This document shows, in pieces, positions 44,949 to 53,954 of a stretch of DNA of 64,000 bases. This DNA comes from an uncultured Allomuricauda sp. (lineage in GTDB: Bacteria; Bacteroidota; Bacteroidia; Flavobacteriales; Flavobacteriaceae). The notes beneath the pieces were generated by a model. It was not told the origin of the DNA and ran no database searches. It worked only from the letters and a program-made list of their open reading frames with translations. The first letter of the stretch is position 1, and each line of letters begins with the position of its first letter. The translations under genes and the position numbers were made by a program. The stretch covers positions 248,001-312,000 of the forward strand of contig NZ_CANMOO010000002.1 of assembly GCF_947499585.1 (NCBI RefSeq), given 5' to 3'.

Positions 44949-46091
44949 ATGGAAACAAAAGTTAGACGTTACGATTTAGATTGGTTGCGAGTAATCGTTT
45001 TTGGGTTGCTCATTTTCTATCACGTAGGAATGTTTTTTGTGCCATGGGGCTGGCATGTTAAAAACAATGTTATTTATGATTGGTTACGTTGGCCCATGCT
45101 GTTCTTAAACCAATGGCGCCTTCCTATTTTATTTGTTATTTCGGGCATGGGAACATACTATGCGTTGGGTAAAAGAAACATATGGAAGTTTAATTTGGAA
45201 CGTTATCTGCGTTTGGGTATTCCATTAGCAGTGGGCATGTTGCTCATTGTTCCACCTCAAGTATATTTTGAACGTGTGACCAACGGACAATTTACAGGTT
45301 CTTTCTTGGAGTTTTTTACGACAGTCGCTTTTGATGGAATCTATCCTGAAGGGAATATTAGCTGGCACCATCTTTGGTTTTTGCCGTACCTTTTTCTGTT
45401 TTCATTGGTATTGTCCCCAATTCTTGTTTACCTGCGTCAGAATAATACAAAATTCATTAAATGGATTAAAAACTTAATTAAAAGGCCTTCTCGACTTTAC
45501 GTTTTTGTAATTCCTTTATATCTGTTAGAAACCTTTGTTGAACCTTTTTTTGATGTTACACATGCACTTATTGATGACTGGTTCAACATAAGCTTTAGCA
45601 TAGTTCTATTTTTCTATGGATTTTTATTGATTGCCACAGGCGAGGTTTTCTGGGAAAGTTTAAAAAGTATTAAGACAAAAGCGCTTAGTATTGGAATCAT
45701 TGCTTTTTTCAGTCAAGTTTTTATTTGGCTTGTTTTGGAAGATGGCTATGTTGTGCACGCAGTTGAAGCACTGCTGAAAGTAGTAAATATTTGGTCATGG
45801 ATTCTTGTGCTTTTTGCGTATTCCGCAAAATACTTAAATAGGCCCAGTAAAAAATTGGCTTATGCCAATAGAGCAGTATATCCCTTCTATATTTTACACC
45901 AGACCATTACCGTTGCAATTGGCTATTATTTAATTAAATTGGATTGGGGATTATTAGCAAAAGCTTCCATTTTGGTGATTGGTACATTTGGTCTTAGTTG
46001 GTTGATTTATGATTTAATCATCTTACGGATTCCCTTGTTACACCCTCTGTTTGGATTAAAACAAAAGAAAGGCGAATCAAATACTGATTGA
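44949..46091 (+). CDS. acyltransferase-3/OpgC-like membrane protein
   Basis: A 380-residue integral membrane protein with about ten helices. The opening RRYDLDWLRVIVFGLLIFYHVGMFF carries the conserved Arg-Asp-Leu and His of acyltransferase-3 family proteins, and WHHLWFLPYLFLF is typical of the OpgC/MdoC group. Such enzymes move acyl groups (acetyl, succinyl) to surface sugars or glucans. Acceptor unknown. It has its own 102-bp upstream gap after the AraC regulator. Confidence 0.85.
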   Translation: METKVRRYDLDWLRVIVFGLLIFYHVGMFFVPWGWHVKNNVIYDWLRWPMLFLNQWRLPILFVISGMGTYYALGKRNIWKFNLERYLRLGIPLAVGMLLIVPPQVYFERVTNGQFTGSFLEFFTTVAFDGIYPEGNISWHHLWFLPYLFLFSLVLSPILVYLRQNNTKFIKWIKNLIKRPSRLYVFVIPLYLLETFVEPFFDVTHALIDDWFNISFSIVLFFYGFLLIATGEVFWESLKSIKTKALSIGIIAFFSQVFIWLVLEDGYVVHAVEALLKVVNIWSWILVLFAYSAKYLNRPSKKLAYANRAVYPFYILHQTITVAIGYYLIKLDWGLLAKASILVIGTFGLSWLIYDLIILRIPLLHPLFGLKQKKGESNTD

Positions 46092-46165
46092 TGATTTAAC
46101 TTCCTTTTACCAACAAGGTGGCAAGGTATTTGTTAACTTTAAAGCAATGTATCGACCAAGTTGCT

Positions 46166-46807
46166 ATGAAAAAACTTGTTTTTTTACTTGTTAGTTTTGT
46201 ATTGGGCATTACCGCTCTGCAGGCCCAAGGGGATATTCCCACTACTCGCCCTCTTAAAGTTGGGGAACGAAATAATCTGGATATAAAGCCTGCCAACCAA
46301 GGTACCTCTTTGCGTATCCCTTCGATTATTGATGAGAATTTGACTTCAAAAAACAATAAGCCCGGAGTAAAAATGCTGCCCGATAAAGAGTTGCTGCAAG
46401 CGGGTCATGATATGGTCATTGACCCAAAAGTTGGGGAAAAAGAAAAGAAGGGCTCCAAAGAACATTTTGGTGATCAATATTTAGGTGACTTAAAAACTAC
46501 GGCAAAATTCATAGGAGTTGTTTGTAGAGATCATGAATATGTAGATGGAGATCGAGTCAAAATATATCTTAATGGGGAAGTCGTAGAACATAATATTTTG
46601 CTTTCGGGTTCTTTTAAAGGAATCAATATTGATTTAATAAAAGGTTTCAATCGTCTTGATTTTGAAGCACTAAACCAAGGGTCATCCGGTCCTAATACCG
46701 CCCAAGTTGTGATAGCAGATGAAAAAGGACAAGTTATCCATAACAACCGTTGGAATCTTTCTACAGGCTCAAAAGCCAGCCTTATCGTAATTAAGGAAGA
46801 AGAATAA
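46166..46807 (+). CDS. secreted protein of unknown function
   Basis: I do not recognise the family. The 213-residue protein has a Sec signal peptide ending near LQAQ (residues 18-21). The mature part is largely polar, with a beta-rich C-terminal segment (residues about 110-213: AKFIGVVCRDHEYVDGD, VKIYLNGEVVEHN, GFNRLDFEALNQG). ATG 46166 follows an upstream GTG frame at 46118, which lacks the signal. Its stop abuts the convergent acylase gene. Likely periplasmic or secreted. Confidence 0.65.
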   Translation: MKKLVFLLVSFVLGITALQAQGDIPTTRPLKVGERNNLDIKPANQGTSLRIPSIIDENLTSKNNKPGVKMLPDKELLQAGHDMVIDPKVGEKEKKGSKEHFGDQYLGDLKTTAKFIGVVCRDHEYVDGDRVKIYLNGEVVEHNILLSGSFKGINIDLIKGFNRLDFEALNQGSSGPNTAQVVIADEKGQVIHNNRWNLSTGSKASLIVIKEEE

Positions 46808-48976
46808 TTATTCCCCCGGCTTATAGGTTTTCACCGCTCTTTTAAGAACATCCTCTTTGTAGTATGCCGCATCCTTCCAATTCATATTAGAATACATTTG
46901 TATTTGATCGTCAAAATGTGGTGAATCAGGATTACCACTTTGGCCACCGGCCAAAATTGTTTTTGCCTTTACTTTTTCTCCAAACTCCACAGCAGCGACA
47001 AAGCTGTTGCCCCGAGTACCATAAATTTTCTTGGTTCCGTTATTGTAACGTTCTCCATAGGCAGCCAAAGCGCCCCAACGACCACTCGCAAAACCTATTG
47101 GAATACTTGGTTTAGCATCATCAAATAGTTGACGAATATCTCCATTAAGTCTTTGGTAACGATGAACTTCTCCCCAAGGCATTTTCCAAGTTCCAAAATC
47201 TGCTTCCAATTGGTCAACTACCTCTTCAAAAAGTGTCAGTTTTTCTTTTTGAGGTGATTCATTGCCCCAATATTCTATTAATTGCATTGGTGTCATCCCT
47301 TCAGGTCTATCCGCTTTTTTATAGCTTAAGGTCCCATAATAATGCGCCAAGGTCATTGCCACAGATTCTTTTGAAGTCTTAAAATCCCAATCCGCCAAAA
47401 TATCTATGGCCCCTTGTAATTTTGGATTTCTATCATGGTGGGCATAGTAGGCTTTTATCAATCCCGGAATCAATGCTTCAAAAGCGGGCAGGTACGGGTC
47501 ATGGGCAAGTTCAATAAGACTATCTAATGTATAGCCACTTTTGTTTTTTAATAAACTGATGGCATGCACCCCACGAAAGTTCTCACGATCTATGGACATG
47601 TAGTTTGGGTAGTCTTCTTTCTTTGGACTAAATTCTAAAGCAGATGTATACGGAGTGGAATTACAATTCTGAATCCAACCATTTTCAGGGTTCAATACCA
47701 GAATGTTCTCATCCACTGAATGCAGACCTTGCCAATCAGTTTTAGGATTACTTCCATCAACCGGTTCTTTGTAATTGAAACTAGCATCTCTTTTTGGAAT
47801 AAAGTTTCCATGGAAATAGGCAATGTTACCTTCGGCATCTGCATAGACCGTATTGTTGGAAGAGTTGGTACGGATATCCATCATTTCTCTAAATCCATTA
47901 TAGCCATCTTTCTTAGTTCGGATATAGGATTGTTCCAATGCTTTTACTGGTTCCCACATCATCGCGGAAGCTGTCCATTGATTATCAACAGCATGGGTTA
48001 TGGGTCCGTGATGGGTATGGTACCTTGGAAAGGTTTTTTCCTTTGTTTCATCACCATCTTTATATTTCAAGGTCACTTCTGATGTTTCAACTGGTCTTAG
48101 CTCTTCTCCATATTGATAAAACAAATTATCATCGTTTTTCACTATAGTTTCTTTGAACTCATCCATCACATCGGTATAGGTTGAAGTATGCATCCATCCC
48201 GTTTTCTCATTAAAACCCTGGTACACGAAAAACTGTCCCCAAGTCACCGCACCGTAAGCATTCAAACCTTCTTCGGAAACTACATGTACTTCTCCCCTAA
48301 AATAAAATGAGGTATGCGGGTTTATCAATAACATGGCATTGCCAGAGGTTGTTAATTTTCCTGAAATAGCAATTCCATTGGATCCTTGAGGTTCAGCCAT
48401 TTCCTCTTCCTTCTTTATTTTCAGTTCTTCCATTTCTGGAATCTCCATTCCACTTTCATAGAAAGCTTTTATCTTTCTGGCAGAAATTCGTTCTATATCT
48501 CCACCTATGGAACCTTCACTAAAATACATGGGCATCCATGGCTCAAACTTGGTCAATAATCTTGGCTTTACTTCTGGGTGGGTATGCAAGTAATAATTAA
48601 TGCCATCTGCAAAAGCATCACAAAGTTCTTTTAGCCATTCAGGGCTTTTTTCGTAATTGGATTTTGCCTTTTCTTCACTCATAAAAAGTCTGGCCCGCAA
48701 ATCACTGTATAACGCATCTTCGCCTTCAACCTCTGCCAATCTTCCTGTGGCCCAAATATAGTTTTGCTCTACGCGGTTAAAATCATCTTCGCATTGGGCA
48801 TATAGTAATCCAAACACAGCATCTGCATCAGTTTTTCCATAAATATGAGGCACTCCAAAATCATCACGGATAATCGTAATATTTTGTGCTTGGGCTTGCC
48901 ATTTTTCGACTTCTGTTTGTGGTTTTTCTCCACAAGAAACCATCATTAAAAAAACTAATAACACTACTGTTCTCAT
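46808..48976 (-). CDS. penicillin-acylase-family Ntn hydrolase lipoprotein
   Basis: A 722-residue member of the penicillin/AHL acylase (S45) family. The leader has the lipobox VSCGEK at Cys15. The alpha-chain contains ITIIRDDFGVPHIYG; the processing site is GSN at residues 198-200, where Ser199 would become the N-terminal nucleophile of the beta-chain (SNGIAISG). Later blocks such as GFREMMDIRTNSSNNTVYADAEGNI are typical. Amide substrates (AHLs, acyl amino acids, beta-lactams) cannot be separated from sequence. It shares its 3' end with the secreted-protein gene; the small YjdM-like gene lies 10 bases upstream and is probably in the same operon. Confidence 0.88.
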   Translation of the reverse strand: MRTVVLLVFLMMVSCGEKPQTEVEKWQAQAQNITIIRDDFGVPHIYGKTDADAVFGLLYAQCEDDFNRVEQNYIWATGRLAEVEGEDALYSDLRARLFMSEEKAKSNYEKSPEWLKELCDAFADGINYYLHTHPEVKPRLLTKFEPWMPMYFSEGSIGGDIERISARKIKAFYESGMEIPEMEELKIKKEEEMAEPQGSNGIAISGKLTTSGNAMLLINPHTSFYFRGEVHVVSEEGLNAYGAVTWGQFFVYQGFNEKTGWMHTSTYTDVMDEFKETIVKNDDNLFYQYGEELRPVETSEVTLKYKDGDETKEKTFPRYHTHHGPITHAVDNQWTASAMMWEPVKALEQSYIRTKKDGYNGFREMMDIRTNSSNNTVYADAEGNIAYFHGNFIPKRDASFNYKEPVDGSNPKTDWQGLHSVDENILVLNPENGWIQNCNSTPYTSALEFSPKKEDYPNYMSIDRENFRGVHAISLLKNKSGYTLDSLIELAHDPYLPAFEALIPGLIKAYYAHHDRNPKLQGAIDILADWDFKTSKESVAMTLAHYYGTLSYKKADRPEGMTPMQLIEYWGNESPQKEKLTLFEEVVDQLEADFGTWKMPWGEVHRYQRLNGDIRQLFDDAKPSIPIGFASGRWGALAAYGERYNNGTKKIYGTRGNSFVAAVEFGEKVKAKTILAGGQSGNPDSPHFDDQIQMYSNMNWKDAAYYKEDVLKRAVKTYKPGE

Positions 48977-48986
48977 CCTAAAAATT

Positions 48987-49196
48987 TTAAGCTTTTTTCA
49001 AAAATTGGGTCTTTAATACAATTTGGGCCTTTCCAACTCTACATTCCACCTCTTGTGGGCTACCAGTTAGTCTAATATTCTTTATCACATTACCCCTTTT
49101 TAAGGTTTTGGACATTCCTTTAATCTTTAAGTCTTTGACTACATGAACGTTGTCGCCATCTTCAAGAATATTCCCGTTACTATCTTTAGTATCCAT
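48987..49196 (-). CDS. PhnA/YjdM-domain small protein
   Basis: A 69-residue protein equal to the C-terminal PhnA domain of YjdM-type proteins (KDSNGNILEDGDNVHVVKDLKIKG, then KNIRL). YjdM is usually about 110 residues with an N-terminal zinc ribbon; the ribbon is absent here, so this is a domain-only form. Older annotations call it alkylphosphonate utilisation protein, but that role is doubtful. It lies 10 bases upstream of the acylase gene. Confidence 0.85.
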   Translation of the reverse strand: MDTKDSNGNILEDGDNVHVVKDLKIKGMSKTLKRGNVIKNIRLTGSPQEVECRVGKAQIVLKTQFLKKA

Positions 49197-49268
49197 GTTG
49201 ATTCTTTACACTGTGAAAATAAATGAAATACCACTGAATTACTAATGCTTTTTCTTTAAGAAAGCATA

Positions 49269-50321
49269 TTACCAACTCCCACTAGCACCACCACCTCCAG
49301 AACTGCCTCCTCCTCCAGAAAAACTACTGCCAGAAGAAGAAGACCCAGAACTTGAACCAAAAGAGTGGCTTCCTGAAGAAGAAAAGGTTTTACGCATATA
49401 CGTCTTATCGTTTTTGTATAGTGAAAGTTTAAAATCTTCTTTACCCTTAAGTAGAATTTTCAATACAGCAATTAGAATAGTAATCCCTATAAATCCTGCC
49501 AAAATATAGTAAAGCCAGTGGGTGTGCTCAAACACCTGGTCAATATTATCTATATCCCTAACAATACCAAAAACCATTGAAGCAAAGAACAAAGGCATTA
49601 AAATAAAAACAGAAGAAAAAAGGATTTGAATAAAACTAAAAACCATCATGAACAAACCCTGGAGCAAACCCAATTTGCCTATCAACATTCCTCTAAAAAT
49701 TTCTATTAAACCAGAATAAGCTTTGAAGAAAATAAATCCACCAGCTGCAATAAAAATAGAGAGGAAAAGAGCCATAACAAGCTTAACAACCCAATCCATT
49801 TGGTTTTCATTAGCGTCCATTTCTTTTTTGAATTCCTCAAGCGCTTCAGGATTATTAAGAAATTCGATGAGTTGATCTGCAGCTAGATTTATACCCTCAT
49901 AATAGTTGGATTCCTTAAACTGAGGAATCATAGTATTTCTAATAATATTGGAAGCAACCGCATCTGTTATATAGGGCTCCAAGCCATAACCTACCTCAAT
50001 CCGAACCTTTCTATCGTTGTGAGCAAAAAGGATAAGAATACCGTTGTCCTTTTCTTTTTGACCTAATTTGTTTTTATTGAACGTTTTGTTGGCATATTCC
50101 TCAATGGTTTCAAAGCCTAATTCTTTAATGGTAAGCACCACCAATTGATTGGTAGTTTCTTCTTCGAAATTGGTAAGTTTGGTTTTTAGTCCTTCTAATT
50201 CCTGTACTGTGAATATTTTTGCGCTGTCGGTGACTATTTCCTTTAAATCAGGATATTGCTGTTGCGCAAAGCCAAAGAAAGAACCCAGAAATAAAAAATA
50301 AAAAAGCACTCTTTTAACCAT
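49269..50321 (-). CDS. TPM-domain (YgcG-like) membrane protein
   Basis: A 350-residue protein with signal peptide (ending near FGFAQ, residue 20) and a TPM domain at about 25-150 (VTDSAKIFTVQELEGLK, YANKTFNKNKLGQKEKDNGILILFA, EVGYGLEPYITD). Three hydrophobic segments follow (about 175-200, 220-245, 270-292), then a Ser/Gly-rich tail of about 35 residues ending GGGGASGSW. The fold has been linked to photosystem II repair in plants; in bacteria its role is unknown. Divergent from the ABC exporter gene across 135 bases. Confidence 0.88.
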   Translation of the reverse strand: MVKRVLFYFLFLGSFFGFAQQQYPDLKEIVTDSAKIFTVQELEGLKTKLTNFEEETTNQLVVLTIKELGFETIEEYANKTFNKNKLGQKEKDNGILILFAHNDRKVRIEVGYGLEPYITDAVASNIIRNTMIPQFKESNYYEGINLAADQLIEFLNNPEALEEFKKEMDANENQMDWVVKLVMALFLSIFIAAGGFIFFKAYSGLIEIFRGMLIGKLGLLQGLFMMVFSFIQILFSSVFILMPLFFASMVFGIVRDIDNIDQVFEHTHWLYYILAGFIGITILIAVLKILLKGKEDFKLSLYKNDKTYMRKTFSSSGSHSFGSSSGSSSSGSSFSGGGGSSGGGGASGSW

Positions 50322-50456
50322 ACACTTTAATCATCAAAAACATCTAAATATACTAATATGTTACACAGTTTCTTTCATATGAATTGACTAGCTGTCTTTA
50401 TGGTTTTATGCCAGTATAATTTCAAGTAACTTGCATCTTCTTTTGAAGAATAGTAT

Positions 50457-52193
50457 ATGGTGGATAAAAAAGTTAGTGTTTTAAAAGCATTCAAGACCAT
50501 TATTTGGCCTAAAAGGAATTTGGTTTTTATAGGATTGGTATTGATAGTTGTTAGCAAAGCCGCCAGTTTTATTGCACCCATATCTCTAAGAATTTTTATG
50601 GATGAAATAATTCCAGAAGGAGATATCCCATATCTTAAGATTCTTGTTGCAATTGTGGCTGCAGGTTTTCTGGTGCAAGCAGTGACCTCTTTTTTGCTTA
50701 CAAAAATATTAAGTGTTCAAGCGCAGTTTTTAATTTCAGAGCTCCGCTCGCAAGTTCAAAAACAGGTACTTTCATTACCAATACGTTTCTTTGACAATAC
50801 TAAATCCGGTGCTTTGGTTTCAAGAATTATGACTGATGTAGAAGGCGTAAGAAATTTAATTGGAACTGGATTGGTGCAATTGGTAGGGGGCACAATTACT
50901 GCGATTGTATCCCTAATACTTTTGCTTAGAATTAGTGTGAGTATGACATTGTTGACTTTGGTTCCTTTAGCAATTTTTGCATTGATTGCCCTCAAAGCCT
51001 TTAAAATTATACGACCCATTTTTCGTAACCGAGGAAAGATAAATGCGGAGGTTACAGGAAGATTGACGGAAACCTTAGGTGGAATAAGAATAATAAAAGG
51101 ATTTGGAGCGGAAATCCAAGAAGCTAAGGTTTTTGAAAGCGGTGTGCATAAACTTTTTGAAAATGTCAAGAAAAGTCTAACTGCTACAGCTTTTATGACA
51201 AGCTCATCCACATTTTTACTCGGATTGGCCACTGCTGGAATAATGGGTCTTGGTGGATATAAAATAATAGCAGACCAATTAACAATTGGCGAATACATAG
51301 AATTTACATTTTTGCTTGCACTCATGGTGGCCCCAATAGTTCAAATGAGCAATATTGGCAGTCAATTGACAGAAGCTTTGGCCGGTTTAGATCGCACCGA
51401 AGAATTAATGAATAAAACTGCTGAGGCACATGAAAAAGAACGCATTATTCAACTTGATTCTGTTCATGGAGATGTAACATTCAACAATGTCTCCTTTTCT
51501 TATGAAGAGGACAAAGAGGTGCTGCACAATATAAGTTTTGATGTTAAACCAGGTGAGGTAATTGCCCTAGTCGGTAGTTCTGGATCAGGAAAATCCACAA
51601 TAGCCGGATTGGCAGCTAGTTTCCTCAATCCAAATTCTGGAACCATCACCGTTGATGGACAAGATTTATCAAAGGTTGATTTGAACAGTTTTAGACAACA
51701 TTTAGGAGTAGTGCTGCAGGACGACTTTTTGTTTGAAGGCACCATTAAGGAAAATATCCTTTTTCCACGACCTAATGCTTCTGAAGAAAAGTTACAACAA
51801 GCGGTAAAAGCAGCTTATGTTGATGAGTTCACAAACCGATTTGATGATGGACTAGATACCTTAATTGGCGAACGCGGTGTAAAACTTTCGGGCGGACAAC
51901 GGCAACGTATTGCTATTGCACGTGCTGTTCTGGCGGACCCAAAGATTCTGATTTTGGATGAGGCTACCTCCAGTCTAGATACGGAATCCGAAGCATTGAT
52001 TCAGAAAAGTTTGGCTGAATTGACCAAAGGAAGAACCACTTTTGTAATTGCACACCGCTTGAGTACCATTAGAAAAGCAAATCAAATTTTGGTGATTGAA
52101 AACGGTAGGATTTCAGAACAAGGTACCCATGATGAATTAATAGCTTCCGAAGGAAGGTATTATAACCTATTTACATATCAGGCTAGGATTTAA
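50457..52193 (+). CDS. ABC exporter, fused permease and ATPase
   Basis: A 578-residue half-transporter (MsbA/MDR type). Six helices occupy about residues 20-310; the nucleotide-binding domain has Walker A GSSGSGKST near 372-380, Q-loop VVLQDD, signature LSGGQRQRIAIARA, Walker B ILILDEATSSLD and H-loop IAHRLS. It would work as a homodimer exporting lipids or hydrophobic compounds. Substrate unknown. Its stop overlaps the stop of the convergent ferredoxin gene by 4 bases. An antisense frame of 189 codons inside it is a shadow. Confidence 0.92.
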   Translation: MVDKKVSVLKAFKTIIWPKRNLVFIGLVLIVVSKAASFIAPISLRIFMDEIIPEGDIPYLKILVAIVAAGFLVQAVTSFLLTKILSVQAQFLISELRSQVQKQVLSLPIRFFDNTKSGALVSRIMTDVEGVRNLIGTGLVQLVGGTITAIVSLILLLRISVSMTLLTLVPLAIFALIALKAFKIIRPIFRNRGKINAEVTGRLTETLGGIRIIKGFGAEIQEAKVFESGVHKLFENVKKSLTATAFMTSSSTFLLGLATAGIMGLGGYKIIADQLTIGEYIEFTFLLALMVAPIVQMSNIGSQLTEALAGLDRTEELMNKTAEAHEKERIIQLDSVHGDVTFNNVSFSYEEDKEVLHNISFDVKPGEVIALVGSSGSGKSTIAGLAASFLNPNSGTITVDGQDLSKVDLNSFRQHLGVVLQDDFLFEGTIKENILFPRPNASEEKLQQAVKAAYVDEFTNRFDDGLDTLIGERGVKLSGGQRQRIAIARAVLADPKILILDEATSSLDTESEALIQKSLAELTKGRTTFVIAHRLSTIRKANQILVIENGRISEQGTHDELIASEGRYYNLFTYQARI

Positions 52194-52522
52194 GCTTCTT
52201 CTGGGGCCAGTTCCACTTCCAGTCCATCCAAATCATCCTTCATATGAATTTGGCATCCTAAGCGGCTATTGTCTTGAACAAAGAAGGCTTCAGCTAACAT
52301 GGCTTCTTCATCATCAGATTTTTCAGGAAGTGAATGATCAGATTTTATATAACATTGGCATGATGCGCACATGGCCATTCCTCCACAAATTCCAATAGTT
52401 CCCTCTGGAGCCAATTCATAGGACCGAACAACCTCCATCAAGTTCATGTTCATATCCGTTGGCGCATCAACTTCATGCAACACTCCATCCCGATCTATAA
52501 TCTTAAGTTTTATATCACTCAT
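52190..52522 (-). CDS. 2Fe-2S ferredoxin, adrenodoxin type
   Basis: A 110-residue ferredoxin. The cysteine pattern C46-X5-C52-X2-C55-X34-C90 matches the adrenodoxin-type cluster motif. It is cytoplasmic and has no signal. It follows the ferredoxin reductase gene on the same strand after 58 bases, suggesting a redox pair for iron-sulfur assembly or hydroxylation. The gap carries a REP-like sequence. Partner enzymes are not identified here. Confidence 0.92.
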   Translation of the reverse strand: MSDIKLKIIDRDGVLHEVDAPTDMNMNLMEVVRSYELAPEGTIGICGGMAMCASCQCYIKSDHSLPEKSDDEEAMLAEAFFVQDNSRLGCQIHMKDDLDGLEVELAPEEA

Positions 52523-52534
52523 ACCCTATTTGTC

Positions 52535-52559
52535 TGCTTCGACTGGCTCAGCATGACAT
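52535..52559. repeat. REP-like palindromic fragment
   Basis: The stretch containing GCTTCGACTGGCTCAGCATG matches a short sequence I know from intergenic regions of many flavobacterial genomes (read on the other strand: CATGCTGAGC-AGTCGAAGC). It lies in the 58-bp gap between the ferredoxin and its reductase gene. TGCT and AGCA can pair at the ends. Only one copy is seen in this window, so the dispersed nature rests on prior knowledge. Confidence 0.5.
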
Positions 52560-52580
52560 TTAAATCGAATTATTTTTTCT

Positions 52581-53639
52581 TTAATCAATAGATTTTACAA
52601 CAGCTTTGGGAGCCTCTTTTTTACTTCCATCAAAACCGGTTACACCACCAACAGTGGTATACTTCATAACATATTTTTTATCTGGAAATATACGTTGATA
52701 TGCACTCTGGCACATTAAGGTAGCCTCATGAAAACCGCACAAAATCAATTTCAACTTTCCAGGATAGGTATTCACATCGCCAATAGCGTAGATTCCGGGA
52801 ATATTGGTCTGGTAGTCCAACGTATTATCCACTTTTATGGCGTTCTTTTCAATTTCCAAGCCCCAATCCGCAATAGGCCCTAATTTAGGCGAAAGCCCAA
52901 AGAGTGGAATAAAATTATCGACTTCTAAATCAATTTCTTCAGAAGTGTCTGTTCTTTTGATGGAAACTTTTTCCAATCTCTCCTCACCATGTAAACCAAT
53001 TACTTCAGAAGGTGTAATCAGATTGATTTTTCCTTGATTCTTTAATTGCTGCACTTTCTCAACAGAGTCTAAAGCTCCACGAAACTCATTTCGCCTATGA
53101 ACCAACGTAACCTCTGAAGCAATATCTGCAAGAAAGATAGACCAGTCCAATGCAGAATCTCCTCCTCCTGCTATTAGCACCTTCTTATCTCGATAGATTT
53201 CTGGCTCCTTAATGATATAGGCAACTCCTTTGTCTTCAAATTTGGATAGATTGCCCAGTAATGGTTTTCTTGGCTCAAAGCTCCCTAAACCTCCTGCAAT
53301 GGCAATAATGGGTGCGTGATGTTGCGTTCCTTTATTTGTAGTGACTACAAAAGAACCGTCTTCTAATTTTTCAATCTTCTCAGCGCGTTCTCCCAAAGTA
53401 AAGCCTGGTTGAAATGGCTTTATCTGTTCCATCAAGTTATCCACTAGTTCTCCAGCCAAAACTTCTGGAAACCCGGGGATATCGTAAATCGGTTTTTTAG
53501 GGTATATTTCTGAGCATTGCCCTCCTGGTTGTGGCAAAGCATCGATTAAATGGCATTTTAGCTGTAATAGACCTGCCTCAAAAACAGCAAAAAGACCCGT
53601 AGGGCCCGCTCCAATTATCAGTATATCGGTTTTAATCAT
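52581..53639 (-). CDS. thioredoxin-reductase-like ferredoxin-NADP+ reductase
   Basis: A 352-residue FAD/NAD(P) flavoprotein. FAD-binding GAGPTG is at residues 10-15, the block PQPGGQCSEIYPKKPIYDIPG is typical of the TrxR-like FNR group, and NAD(P) binding is in GGGDSALD. It lacks the CxxC of thioredoxin reductases. The probable job is electron transfer from NADPH to the ferredoxin encoded next to it. C-terminal GIYAIGDVNTY and KLKLILCGFHEA are as in the family. Confidence 0.9.
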   Translation of the reverse strand: MIKTDILIIGAGPTGLFAVFEAGLLQLKCHLIDALPQPGGQCSEIYPKKPIYDIPGFPEVLAGELVDNLMEQIKPFQPGFTLGERAEKIEKLEDGSFVVTTNKGTQHHAPIIAIAGGLGSFEPRKPLLGNLSKFEDKGVAYIIKEPEIYRDKKVLIAGGGDSALDWSIFLADIASEVTLVHRRNEFRGALDSVEKVQQLKNQGKINLITPSEVIGLHGEERLEKVSIKRTDTSEEIDLEVDNFIPLFGLSPKLGPIADWGLEIEKNAIKVDNTLDYQTNIPGIYAIGDVNTYPGKLKLILCGFHEATLMCQSAYQRIFPDKKYVMKYTTVGGVTGFDGSKKEAPKAVVKSID

Positions 53640-53708
53640 TCAGAATCGTATTTAGATATCTGCGCAACTTATGATTTGTTCTAGGAAGGATTTATGATTT
53701 TTGTCAGA

Positions 53709-53954
53709 CTAGCTTACATTAATGACTTCTTCAATCTGAGGAACATACTTTTTTATGGTCATTTCCACACCACTTTTTAAGGTCATTTGGTTAACACTGC
53801 AGCCAATGCAATTGCCCTCAAGCTTCACTTTGACCGAACTTCCATTATCTATAGAAATCAATGAAATGTCTCCTCCATCACTTTGTAAAAAAGGACGAAT
53901 TTCATCTAAGGCTTTTTGAACATTTGTTTTTATCTCTTCTGACGTCATAATCAT
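53709..53954 (-). CDS. NifU C-terminal-domain iron-sulfur scaffold protein
   Basis: An 81-residue NifU-C (Nfu) protein. The cluster-binding CxxC is C49-I-G-C52, in GNCIGCSVNQMTLKSGVE. Small Nfu proteins deliver iron-sulfur clusters to target proteins. Its ATG overlaps the TGA of the Mrp gene upstream (ATGA), so the two are co-translated, in line with a shared role in cluster assembly. An ATG 6 bases further in is an alternative start. Confidence 0.93.
   Translation of the reverse strand: MIMTSEEIKTNVQKALDEIRPFLQSDGGDISLISIDNGSSVKVKLEGNCIGCSVNQMTLKSGVEMTIKKYVPQIEEVINVS

Noticed and set aside
49245-49267. ATGCTTT/AAAGCAT hairpin downstream of the TPM gene
   Set aside because: The 7-bp stem is AT-rich and lacks a following T run on the minus strand, so it is not a convincing terminator.
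50756-51325. 189-codon open frame antisense to the ABC exporter gene
   Set aside because: It lies wholly inside a gene with all ABC motifs, has no ribosome-site or domain signal, and is explained by codon bias of the real frame.
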